Assembly (NCBI RefSeq): GCF_963169125.1
Contig: NC_084794.1
Span: 89,263,018 to 89,327,017 of the forward strand
DNA from: Humulus lupulus
Lineage: Eukaryota; Streptophyta; Magnoliopsida; Rosales; Cannabaceae
Reading direction: 5' to 3'
DNA length: 64,000 bases
The first letter of the stretch is position 1. Each line of letters starts with the position of its first letter. The notes beneath the pieces are model-generated. The model was not told the origin of the DNA and made no database searches. It worked only from the letters and a program-made list of their open reading frames with translations. The translations under genes and the position numbers were made by a program. This document shows positions 10,330 through 21,107 of the stretch, piece after piece.

Positions 10330-12679
10330 TTGAACACTATAATACATGTACCAATTGATGTTGGTTACATAGAATTATTGGAGAAGTTGTATTCAAAGCT
10401 GAAAGTGGATAGGTCATTGTTTGACTTAAAGTTGGAAGTTTCGTTTACATGCAATGATTTTAGCGTAGATCCCATTGAAATCACAGATGATGAAGGAGTT
10501 AGTGCTCTTATTCTTGACAATTCAAAGTCCTTAAAACATCGGGTTCCTTTATGCGTTAGTTCGATTGCAAAAGACATTGCTCTTATTGATCCATCTCCTA
10601 GAGCGAGTGTTAATATGGAAAATCATAATCAATCCTGCACGGTTGTTCCACAAACAACTCCTGGGCCAAGTGTATGCATGGGAGGTCCTATTCATAATGA
10701 AACTTTTTTTCCCCCAACAAATCTCCCGCATGATGATGGGTATGAGTATGAGCCTTATGTCAATGATGATCCAGTTTCCCATTTTGGTGATGATGATTAA
10801 AGAGTTGAGGGGTGCAGTAGTTCTGATGATAACTCAGAGGATCGGTTGTCGATGGTACTTGTGGTTCAAGTAGATAATTTAAATGTACAACCATTGCCAA
10901 GACGTCAAGAAAGCCAAGGACGGAGGACTGCTGGCTCAGAGAGCAGTCGTCCAACTACACAAGACGATAGAAATAGATGGAGTTCTCCGGCGTATACTGC
11001 TGAAGATATCTCATGCCCCTCTTATGTTATCCCCACGTTATCTGGAGTGAGTTGTGGAGTTATAGAAGTTGGGAAGGTTTTTGAGAACAAGTTAGAGTTG
11101 AAGATGAAGGCACACTTGTATGCAATGAAGCAGAACTTTGAGTTTGTGGTGAAGAAGTCAGGTACTGAAGTTTGGTATATCACTTGCAAGGATCCTAATT
11201 GTGGGTGGAGATTGAGGGGGAAGAGAATTCCTAAATCTGATATGTTTGAGATAACTCGTTTCACCAACAAACACACTTGCTCACTTGACCTCCGACATAA
11301 AGGCCATCGCCAAGCTGCACCTTGGGTTATTGGTCATTGCATAAAGAAAAAATATCAGACTGGATCGAATGCGTACATGGCAAACAACATAAGAGAGGAC
11401 ATTAAGAATGATTATGGCATTGAGTTGTCATATGGAAAAGCTTGGAGATGCCGAGAGAAGGCTCTTTCTTATGTCAAAGGGACACAGGAAGCATCCTACC
11501 TGAAGTTACCATCGTACATGTTCATGCTTCAACAGAAAAACCCCAGGACGTTGACAGATTTTGTCACTGAGGAAGATCGATTCAAATATTTCTTTTTCTC
11601 ACTCGGAGTTAGTAGAAGAGGGTTTCGTACATGTCGTCCTGTGTTATGTGTGGACGGCACTTTTTTAAAGACAAAATACGGTGGGCAGATGTTATGTGCA
11701 ATCACGCTGGATGCAAATAACCACCTATATCCAGTTTCATTTGGTATTGTGGATAGTGAGAATCATGATTCTTGGAAGTATTTCATGTCAAAGCTAAAGG
11801 AAGCGATTGGGGAAGTTGAGGACCTAGCGTTTGTATCTGACAAGCATGCAAGTATTACACATGCCTTGGAAACTATTTTCCCCGATGCCTATCATGGTGC
11901 TTGCTACCACCACTAGTATGAATGTGGTTGCTAAATTCAAGACTGATCATTGTCATGTGTTGATGTATAATGCGGCATATGCTTTTAGGAAATCCGAGTT
12001 CCACGCTAAATTCCAAAAAATCAAATCAAAAGACCCAGCCATTGCTCAATACCTAGAAGGCATGGGTTTTGATAAGTGGTCCCGTGCTTACTTTCCTGGA
12101 AATAGGTATGTCATTGTGAATTTTATTTTAATTTATGAAATCTTCTAAATGTACATTACTATTAAATGTTAGTTTTCCTGGATACTAGGTATAATATAAT
12201 GACAAGCAATTACGCTGAAAGTTTCAACAATAAGACCCGGGATGCTAGGAGCTTTCCGATAACTACATTCGTCGAATTTATTCGCTTCACACTGCAGTCC
12301 TGGTTCTGTGATAGGAGAGAAACTAGTGAGAAGACAACTACAACTCTTGCACCGACCTATGAGAAAAATTTGGTGGATATGGTTGAGAAAGCTCGATTCT
12401 TGATCCCTTATGCAATAGGTAGGCATGAGTTCCATGTGTTAGATGGTGAGCTTAATGGTGAAGTCAACCTCCTGAATAAGACATGCACATGTGGCGTGTT
12501 TCAGATTATTGGTATCCCTTGTGCTTATGCACTATCTGGATCCCTTAAGCGAGGGGTGAATTTTTATTCGTTGTGTTCAGATTACTATAAAATTGAGACA
12601 TGGAGGTCCTCTTACACAGAATCTATATAGCCTACTGGTAACGAGGAAGAGTGGATTGTTCCACATGACATTATGACAA
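10330..12679 (+). pseudogene. MULE transposase, 5' exons, broken and split by Tat element A
   Basis: MuDR-type transposase. An N-terminal module at 10330-10797 ends in an acidic tail and an in-frame TAA (10798-10800). The same frame continues at 10846 with the MuDR DNA-binding domain (KKSGTEVWYITCKDPNCGWRL, TNKHTCS). The catalytic MULE domain follows: VLCVDGTFLKTKYGGQML with the first Asp, DLAFVSDKHASI with the second, and GACYHH. A frameshift occurs near 11910, then a GT-AG intron, then TSNYAESFNNKTRDA with the probable catalytic Glu. A SWIM zinc finger follows, with CTCGVFQ...IPCAYAL. A TAG lies at 12628-12630. The end of the gene lies beyond element A, at 25419-25597. The stops and the frameshift make this copy inactive. 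Confidence 0.9.
12106..12188 (+). other. Intron of the MULE transposase
   Basis: The 83-bp GT-AG intron has donor AAT-AG|GTATGT and acceptor TACTAG|GTATAAT. Its removal joins the upstream frame (FPGNR) to the downstream frame (YNIMTSNYAES), and the 83-base length accounts exactly for the change of frame. Confidence 0.8.
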
Positions 12680-12947
12680 TGTACGCCCTGTTTTTCCCAC
12701 GGGATGATTAGCAAGCTGAGCTGCGGCCTAATCATGATTATCTCGTGGACCTCCCCAAGACCGGAGCTTCTGTCCTAAGGTCGTACCTCCTTAGCTCGGG
12801 GCAACCCAAGGGTTCGCCAAGATTGCCTAAGACTTGAGCCTGGACTCTGAAGGTCGAAGGTCGAGTTAAGTATCCAGCTCGTGGTACAAGTAGAATGTGG
12901 AGGCTATGACCCTTTGTAAAGTCAACACACGCAAGGTAAACGTGCAT

Positions 12948-12972
12948 ATATCAGACATCACGTGTCTGATAT
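12948..12972. promoter_or_regulatory. Perfect hairpin in LTR of element A (upstream copy)
   Basis: ATATCAGACA, 5-base loop tcacg, TGTCTGATAT. The same hairpin sits in the 3' LTR. It is in the region where enhancers usually lie, about 210 bp before the TATA box. No factor can be named. Confidence 0.6.
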
Positions 12973-13129
12973 GCCCCTGACTTCTTGGACACGCAGCAGG
13001 AACGTGCGTATTCAGACACCCACGACTGGGTTGGGCCGTGCGGCCCACTATCTCCTTACCTATTGATTTGACCACACTTATGTGTCAGGTTTAGGAATTA
13101 ATCATGAATGTCACAGAGTTGACATGATA

Positions 13130-13160
13130 GGTAAGAAGGTCACGGGATGACCTTCTTACC
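13130..13160. promoter_or_regulatory. Perfect 13-bp-arm hairpin next to the LTR promoter
   Basis: GGTAAGAAGGTCA, 5-base loop cggga, TGACCTTCTTACC, ending 20 bp before the TATA box. The 3' LTR keeps it unchanged at 25110-25140. It could be a dyad factor-binding site or an RNA hairpin if transcription starts upstream. Confidence 0.6.
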
Positions 13161-13180
13161 AACTCCCAAGTGCCTTCTCC

Positions 13181-13188
13181 TATAAATA
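13181..13188 (+). promoter_or_regulatory. TATA box of LTR A
   Basis: TATAAATA within a CT-rich context; transcription of the element would start about 30 bp downstream. The same box is in the 3' LTR at 25161-25168. Confidence 0.75.
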
Positions 13189-13440
13189 TGGGGACCTTGG
13201 GAGTTGATAGGGGTTGGATTATCTCTTGTAAAAAATATCCTGTAATCATATACCCAGAATAGAGCAATAATATTGACTAGTGGAGTAGAAGGATTTTAAC
13301 CTTTGAACCACTTAAAAACCGTGTCTTGAGTCACCATTTCATTTTTCCAAGATCACACATCTGCTTTGGTTCATTATTAGCACTAATCCCTTTTTCTTCT
13401 TTTCTTAAATTACCTGTTGGTGAAGAACCGCGTCAACAGT

Positions 13441-13461
13441 TTGGTGCTTTCATTGAGAGCA
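13441..13461 (+). promoter_or_regulatory. Primer-binding region of Tat element A
   Basis: TGGTGCTTTCATTGAGAGC begins three bases after the LTR. The same string is found just inside the 5' LTR of element B (minus strand) and, with one change, of element C. The tRNA used cannot be named from sequence alone. Confidence 0.7.
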
Positions 13462-13495
13462 AGTTCGATTAGTGCTGTCGCAAACACCTCCAACC

Positions 13496-16400
13496 ATGGT
13501 GACTACTCGATCCAGGCAACATGATAGGCACGGTAACGAGACAGAGCAACATGATGGGCAGGAGGCTCATCATTCTGCCACCCCTAGTGAACAAGTTCCT
13601 GAGACCCAGCAGCGGCCAGGAAAGCAGCCGGTGGGCCAAGATGACACCGGAAGTTCGGCCCCCCGGCCACCTAATCCAAACCCGTGTTATTACACGGCGG
13701 TGGAGATGGAGAACGCTCAGTTGAGGAGCCAGCTAGCAATAGCTAACCAGCAGATCAAGGATGTGCTGGCCCGACTACCCCCTCTCACAATCGACGTTAA
13801 CGTCGGAGAGAGGCAAGGCAAGGCTCCTAAGTCTCGCCGGGGTAACCGGTCCAGGCATAGCCGGTCGGACAGACTTCCGATAGCCAATTCCACTCCTTCA
13901 TCACATCACCGAGAGGCAAGCTTCGAAGAAATGCTTGAAGCCAGGCAACAGCAATACAGCCGTTCGGTCAGAACGTCAACTCCTAGCTCCCAGCCATCCT
14001 CGAGAGCGCCCAGGGGAGCTCGAGGAAATTCCCGAAGGAGATCCAGGGTGGGCTCGCAGCATCGGCCCGTCCCCAACAACCGACCTGTGCCTCGTCCAAA
14101 TCGTCAGACGCGGGACCAGCAGGTTGGCAGGGCCGAAAGGCCGCCACCAAACTTGATCCGTCCTGACAGAACTAGGATCGCCTCTCCAGTCAGGCATCCT
14201 CCTTCTCCAATCAGATATCTGTCTCCTCCTCGGCCCGTCCGAGATATCCCAGCCTATGGGAGTAGTAGGAGAAACCCGCCATCAGCTGGACCTTCCCGGC
14301 GTAGCAGGGTGCCAAGGGAAAGCCCAGATCATCCCCACCAAGGGCGGACTCCAAGCCTATCCAGCAGGAGCCACTGGACCGGCAGTCGCCGGAGTGATCT
14401 CTCTGGGGGAGACCTGCGTCAGCGTTTGAGTTCGGCACAAAGTCATCTAACCACCCAGGGAGGCGACCTGCGAGATCACCTTAACTCCCATAGGTGGGAA
14501 CCAGCAGGAGGAGATGGCCACGCTCACTCAGGGGGGGCCCTGTCCGAAGTACGTAACGGAGGGAATGCCCCAAATAACCTACCTCTAGATAGGAGGGGCA
14601 ATAACCCACCAAATATGTACAATGGATCCGGAGCTGTTGAATAGCCCCGGAATAACCAAGGACATCAGGACCGAACCCTCGAGCGCCTGACTCAGATGGA
14701 GGAGCTGATGAGGAAGCTCCTGTCAGAAAAAGAAAAAGATGAATATGATTCAGGGGACGAGATGGAACTCTTCGCCCCCGGTATAACAACAACGGCGTAC
14801 CCATCTGGTTTCCGTATGCCTCACTTGTCAAATTTCAATGGGGACGGAGACCCATCGGACCATCTAGGGATGTTCAACACCCTCATGATGGCCCACAACA
14901 TTGGCCCCGAGCTGAGATGTTTAATCTTCCCTTCCACACTGACTGGACCTGCCAGGCAGTGGTTTAAGCAAAGTAAAAGACAGTCAATCAGCTCCTGGAA
15001 GACTTTCTCGGCAGACTTCAAAAGGGCATTCCGAGCCTCCCAGGCCGCCCGTGTTCAGGCCGACTCCCTGGCTAACGTGAGGCAGCAGCCCGGTGAGACT
15101 CTGAAGGCCTACCTGAGCAGATTTGCGAACGTCACTGCTCGAGCCAGAGACGCGGATGATAGCTCCAAGCTCATGGCCATGAGAATTGGAATCCTCATTG
15201 GAGGAGACCTCTGGAAGGATATACAAAGGAAGGGAGTCAGCTCGGTTAACGAATTCCTTAACAGGGCCCAAGAATGGATTAACTTGGAGGAGGCCGAAGC
15301 CTCAGCTGCGGGAACCAGCCAGGTCCCCGAACAGACCACTGGAGTGGGGACAGAGGTCATGGTAGCGACCCAAAACGTCTCACAGAACCACCAGCCCGGT
15401 GGAGGCAAAAGAAAGGGAAATGGCGAAAAAAGTCAGCACGGCCAAAAGAAGAATAAGTCCGTAGAAAAATTCAAGCCCATCTTCGCGACTTATATAGAGC
15501 TCACCCAGTCTAGGGAGAATATCTTCCTAGCTAACTCTACTCAAGTCCCCTGGAAGAGGCCGGAGCCATTAAAGCACCACAAGGGGAAGAGAGACACCTC
15601 CAAGTTTTGCCGTTTTCATAACGATGTTGGCCACAATACCGACGATTGTAGGCATTTAAAAGACGAGATCGAGACTCTCATTAGAGCCGGCCCCTTGGCT
15701 CAATACGCACGGAACAGGGTTCCAGCAAGTCGACCTGCTCCAGAAGTCCCGGCCAGTCAGCCCGGGCCTCGGGTAGATCAGGACGTCCCTCCTCCCGTGG
15801 TTAGACGAGAGATATCCACCATCTCTGGAGGTCCGCATATGGCCGGCATGAGCAGAGGCACCCAAAAGAGATACGTGAATGAACTAAAGGCTCATAACGG
15901 AGTAGAGTTCGTCCCGGAGCAGGGCCAGTCAAAACAGCAGCGGTTGGAGAGACAACCGATCATTTTTACGGAGGAAGATGCGGGCCATGTCCAATTCCCT
16001 CACAATGACCCTTTGGTCATGGCAGTTCAGCTCGCCAATCGGAGAGTGAAGAGGGTTCTGATAGACAACGGGAGCTCGGTGAACCTCCTGTTTCGATCCA
16101 CGTTGGAAAAGATGGGTTTGACCGTCGCCGAGCTAAAGAATTTTTTCTTTATGTTGGTTTCTAGAATTGGTGAGGCTTGGGGTTTCGAACCTAGGTGCTC
16201 GGGAAAATTTCTAGGCGACCTCCATGATGTTGTATGGTTTTTCGGGAGAGGGATCAGCAGCAATAGGAACGATCGAGCTGGTGATCACCCTAGGAGAAGG
16301 ATCTCGGTCAGTCTCCAAACTTCTCGAGTTCGTGGTCATTGACTGCTCTGCTGCCTACAACGCCATTTTGGGACGACCTACGCTCATAGCTTTTGAGGCC

Positions 16401-16706
16401 GTCACTTCCATTCGCCACCTCGCGATGAAATTCCCTACTTCCACGGGAATCTGCATTGTCCATGGCGATCAGCTCGCTGCCAGGGAATGCTACAGCATTT
16501 CCATGAAGGGAAAGTCTAAACTCGGGCAGCTGGCAATGGCCATTCAAGATGGTGAAGAGGAATCTCAGGAACCCTTAGCTGATTCTGAGATTGAAAAACC
16601 TCAAAGTGTCGAAGGGGAAAATGTCGTCTTAAGTGAGGACATTGACCCCCGAATAGGCAAAAAGACAGATCCGAGCTCCAAGCGATTGAGGAGCTCGAGG
16701 AAGTGA
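13496..16706 (+). pseudogene. gag and protease of Tat element A, broken
   Basis: The chosen start is the Met at 13496 (MVTTRSRQ), although 13472 is also in frame. A long Arg/Pro/Ser-rich N-terminal part reaches an in-frame TAG at 14642-14644. The same frame continues with the retrotransposon gag domain (ARQWFKQSKRQSISSWKTF...GETLKAYLSRF). A Cys/His cluster CRFHNDVGHNTDDC follows, and then the aspartic protease (VLIDNGSSVNLLF; Asn replaces the usual Thr of the DTGS motif, giving DNGS). After 16137 the frame is disturbed by about 86 unrelated bases; protease resumes at 16224 (MMLYGFSGEG...AAYNAILGRPTL). Gag would form the particle and the protease would cut the polyprotein; this copy cannot do so. 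Confidence 0.9.
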
Positions 16707-19700
16707 ACATCGATCCGCAGAATCCATCACGGATGGTCAAGCTCGGGAAAAACCTCTGTAACAAAAGGAAGGCAGAGCTGACCAAGTTTATGCGAGATAA
16801 CCTAGACGTATTTGCATGGTCCCATGAGGACATGGTGGGAATCAGCCTGAGTGTCATCATGCATACACTTCATCTGGATAAAAGCATTCCCGCCAAGTCC
16901 CAGAAGCAAAGATGCCTAGGAACAGCTCGAGCTGAAGCCTTGAAGGAAGAGGTGGCCCGGCTCAAGAAATGCGGCTTTATCTGCGAGGCCAAGTTTCCAA
17001 TATGGGTCGCCAACCCCGTGCTAGTTCCAAAGCCTAACGGGAAATGGTGGACCTGCATCGACTTCTCCGACCTGAATAAGGCCTGCCCTAAGGATTTCTT
17101 TCCATTGCCAAGGATTGATCAGTTGGTGGACGCCACGGCGGGGCACGAGCTCATGTCATTTATGGACGCATACTCAGGCTACAATCAGATCGCGATGAAT
17201 CCGGCGGACCAGGAACACACCAGCTTCATGACCCCGACTAACGTCTATTGTTACAAGGTCATGTCGTTCGGGCTGAAGAACGTCGGAGGTACCTACCAAA
17301 GGTTAGTAAATAGAATGTTCACGGAACAGATCGGAAAAAACATGGAAGTGTACGTTGATGACATGCTAGTCAAGTCAAAGACTGCCGATAACCATGCTTC
17401 CAACCTGGAAGAATGTTGTAAGATACTGCGGGAATATGGCATGAGGCTCAATCCACATAAATGCACTTTTGGGGTCGCGTCAGGGAAATTCCTGGGGTTC
17501 ATAGTCAATACTCGAGGAATCGAAGCAAACCCCGACAAGATCCGATCACTGCTCGAGCTTCCCTCGCCCAGGTCGCGAAAAGATGTCCAAGGCCTGACAG
17601 GAAGAGTGGCAACCCTCAATCGGTTTATTTAAAAGTCCACCGATAAGTGTTTGCCATTCTACAACCTGCTCCGAGGAAACAAGAAGTTCGAATGGACAGA
17701 AGAGTGCGAAAGCGCATTCCTCGACCTGAAGGCACATCTGGCCGAGCCACCCGTATTATCCAAACCCAGAGCAGCCTGGCCGTCACTGAGGATGCAGTTA
17801 GTGCCGTTTTGGTATGTGAAGAATACTGAGTTCAGAGACCAGTCTACTACATCAGCAAGAGACTTCTCGGAGCTGAATCCCGATACCCGTTGATGGAGAA
17901 ATTGGTGTTCTGCCTTATCACGGCCTCGCGAAAGCTCAGGCCGTACTTCCAGTCCCACTCGATACACGTCATGACCGATCAACCTTTAAGGCAGGTTTTG
18001 CAAAAACCTGAAGCATCGGGACGTTTGTTAAAGTGGGCCATCGAACTCAGTCAGTTCAAGATTCTGTACACTCCGCAAACTGCTATAAAAGGTCAGGCCC
18101 TGGCCAATTTTATGGCAGAATGCACGGGATTCCAGGAGGATCCCGCAGAAGACTCACCCCAGGTCACCTCGTCCCAGGCGTCGTGGAGGATCTTTGTGGA
18201 TGGTTCATCAAACGAGAACGGCTCCGGAGCTGGAATCATTTTGATATCCCCCGAGGGACATAGATTCCACTCGGCACTGAGATTCGGGTTCAAGGCCTCC
18301 AACAACGAGGTCTAATACGAAGCTTTGCTGGCCAGGCTGAGGGTAGCCCAGGAGTTGAAGGAGCTCCGTCCAATGCTTCAGTGACTCCCAGCTCGTGGTA
18401 AACCAGGTTCTGGGCGAATATGAAGCACGGGGACCCAAAATGGCCGCTTATCTGGCAAAGGTAAAAGCTGAGCTGTCCGCGTTTGAGCGAGGCTCGATCG
18501 AACAGATACCTCGGGAGCAGAACGCTAATGCAGATGCTCTTGCCAAGCTCGCCACCTCTGGGGAGACGGAGACCTTAGGGTTAGTACCAGTGGAATTCTT
18601 GGAGAAACCAAGTATAGAAGAAGTAAGGACGGAGGTCGAGATGATCGACATCAGGCCGACCTGGATGACCCTCATCCTTGAGTATCTCATCGAGGGAAAG
18701 CTGCCTGAAGGGCGTAATGATGCACGGCGAGTACTTTATCAAGCTCCGAGGTATACGATAGTAGATGGGGTGTTATACCGGCATGGGCACTCCCTGCCTC
18801 TCCTACGATGTGTTCTTCCAGATGAAGCAAAGGCCATCCTGCAGGAGGTGCACGAGGGTTTTTGCGGAGACCACACTGGCGGCAGAGCTTGGCCTTAAAG
18901 GTCCTGAGGTAGGGGTATTACTGGCCAACTCTGTCCAAAGACTCGATCTCATACGTGAAGAAGTGCAACAAGTGTCAGGGATTCGCCGCAGTTTCCCGAG
19001 CTCCTCCAGTCGAGTTGAAGATGATCTCGTCCCCATGGCTGTTTGCCGTTTGGGGGATAGACTTGGTTGGCGCCCTCCCCACTGGGAAAGGCGGGGTCCA
19101 TTACGCCGTGGTAGCCATCGACTACTTTACGAAGTGGGCTGAGGCAGAACCTTTGGCAACGATAACGTCCAAAAAAGTGCTTGACTTTGTGGTTAAAAGC
19201 ATTGTCTGTCAATTCGACCTGCCCAAGAAGATTGTCTCCGACAATGGTACTTAGTTCGACAGCGACCTGTTCACCGAGTTTTGTGAAAGGTACGGGATTG
19301 TGAAAAGTTTTTCCTCCGTGGCCTATCCTCAGGCGAATGGCCAGGTCGAAGCTGTCAACAAGACTCTAAAAGCGAGCCTCAAGAAGAGATTAGATGATGC
19401 GAAAGGGGTCTGGCCAGAACAGCTCCCCCAGGTCCTATGGGCATACCGGACCTCGCATCGGACTCCTACGGGTCATACTCCTTTTTCCCTAACCTTTGGG
19501 AGTGAGGCAGTCCTCCCCGTGGAGGTTAAGGTGCTTTCTCATAGGGTCCAATCTTACGACCAGGACAGAAACCACGAGCTCCTGTGCAATTCCCTTGACC
19601 TAGTTGATGAAAGGCGAGAGGATTCGCAACTCCAGCTCGCCCATTGTCAGCAGAAAATCACTCGCTACTTCAACACCAAAGTCAAAAAGCGCGCCTTTAG

Positions 19701-19896
19701 CGTTGGCGACTTGGTCCTAAGGAGAGTTTTCCTGGCCGGGAAAGATCCCAAAGATGGAGTCTTGGGACCAAACTGGGAAGGACCATACCAGGTCATCGAA
19801 ATCATTAAGGATGGAACTTATAAGTTAGCTCGGCTTGATGGAGGGGCGGTCCCGCAGACTTGGAACACCATCCACTTAAAGAAATATTATCAGTGA
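16703..19896 (+). pseudogene. pol of Tat element A: reverse transcriptase, RNase H, integrase, broken
   Basis: The reverse transcriptase (16703-17632) reads VLVPKPNGKWW, DLNKACPKDFFPLPRIDQLVD, FMDAYSGYNQI and the catalytic YVDD. A TAA ends it at 17630-17632. RNase H pieces (17651-18350) include LRGNKKFEW, VMTDQPLRQ-like and FVDGSSNENGSGAG, with another TAA at 18313-18315. Integrase (18395-19896) has the zinc part (HEGFCGDHTGG...CNKCQGF). The core follows with WGIDLVGALP and SDNGT, then TAG at 19252-19254, then ANGQVEAVNKTLK with the catalytic Glu. The C-terminus reaches TWNTIHLKKYYQ. Domain order RT-RNaseH-IN marks Ty3/gypsy. At least three stops and several frame changes. Confidence 0.92.
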
Positions 19897-20006
19897 TTCA
19901 CTTGTAAGGCCTGGAAGGCCATTCTTTATGTATTAATGAAGATCAGCTTTTGTACATGTCTGCAAGTGTAATCTAAAGTAACCACGAAAGACCCTTTCCC
20001 AGTTAC

Positions 20007-20017
20007 TTGGGGGGCAT
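20007..20017 (+). promoter_or_regulatory. Internal purine tract of Tat element A
   Basis: CTTGGGGGGCA is identical to the tract before the 3' LTR (24647-24657). It lies 110 bp after the pol stop and just before the tandem repeats. It could act as a second plus-strand primer site. Confidence 0.6.
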
Positions 20018-20021
20018 ATGG

Positions 20022-20965
20022 TACCTGGATATAACCAGGTCTCCTTAATGACTTAGAAGTTGATTCATATCGATTGACCGTTGTTTTTCTTAAAAAACGC
20101 GAGATATTGATAAGGATTAAACGCTAACTAAGTCCTATCCTGGATATAACCGGGTCATAAAACTTAGAAGTTGATTTAAATCTATTGATCGTTGTTCTTC
20201 CTAAAGAGCTCGAGATATGGATAAAAGTTACCGCGAACTAAGTTTTCAAAATAAGTTCCTGGTCATAACCGGGTCATAAAACTTAGAAGTTGATTTAAAT
20301 CTATTGATTGTTGTTCTTCCTAAAGAGCTCGAGATATGGATAAAAGTTAACGCGAACTAAGTTTTCAAAATAAGTTCCTGGTCATAACCGGGTCATAAAA
20401 CTTAGAAGTTGATTTAAATCTATTGATCGTTGTTCTTCCTAAAGAGCTCGAGATATGGATAAAAGTTAACGCGAACTAAGTTTTCAAAATAAGTTCCTGG
20501 TCATAACCGGGTCATAAAACTTAGAAGTTGATTTAAATCTATTGATCGTTGTTCTTCCTAAAGAGCTCGAGATATGGATAAAAGTTAACGCGAACTAAGT
20601 TTTCAAAATAAGTTCCTAGTCATAACCGGGTCATAAAACTTAGAAGTTGATTTAAATCTATTGATCGTTGTTCTTCCTAAAGAGCTCGAGATATGGATAA
20701 AAGTTAACGCGAACTAAGTTTTCAAATTAAGTTCCTGGTCCTAACCGGGTCATAAAACTTAGAAGTTGATTTAAATATATTGATCGTTGTTCTTCCTAAA
20801 GAGCTCGAGATATGGATAAAAGTTAACACGAACTAAGTTTTCAAATTAAGTTCCTGGTCCTAACCGGGTCATAAAACTTAGAAGTTGATTTAAATCTTTT
20901 GATCGTTGTTCTTCCTAAAGAGCTCAAGATATGGATAAAGTTAACGAGGACTAAGTTTTTCAAAA
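20022..20965 (+). repeat. 119-bp tandem repeat array in the 3' region of element A
   Basis: There are about eight copies. The unit starts at cctgg(t/a)cataaccgggtcat and includes gatttaaatctattgatcg and 'gagctcgagatatggataaaagttaacgcgaac' in part. Unit starts lie near 20024, 20139, 20258, 20377 and then every 119 bases. The first two copies are the most divergent and the inner ones almost identical, as expected from unequal exchange. Known Tat elements carry such arrays, which can seed satellites. Confidence 0.93.
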
Positions 20966-21107
20966 AATTGTAACCAAAATGCGTAAGGGCAAGAAAGTGG
21001 ATCAATTAAAAACGCTAAATCAAATTGTCTCGAGGTGGAAGCACCTCATGCAAAGGTTACACAAAAAAATAGTAAAAAATAGTGAAGGGCACAAGAGAGG
21101 AAACGCC

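Larger units (their letters stand above)
12680..13438 (+). repeat. 5' LTR of Tat element A
   Basis: It runs from TGTACGCCCTG to CGCGTCAACA, 759 bp, the same length as its partner. It contains a TATA box at 13181 and two perfect hairpins upstream of it. Confidence 0.95.

Noticed and set aside
12738..12947. Identical minus-strand frames at 12738-12947 and 24718-24927
   Set aside because: Duplicate because they lie in the two LTRs of element A; no domain and no expression signal.
16160..16200. Possible tRNA gene from the word ggtttcgaacct
   Set aside because: No cloverleaf or A box can be drawn; only a B-box-like word is present.
20022..20965. Regularly spaced repeats that could suggest a CRISPR array
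   Set aside because: The whole 119-bp unit repeats without unique spacers and lies inside a plant retrotransposon.
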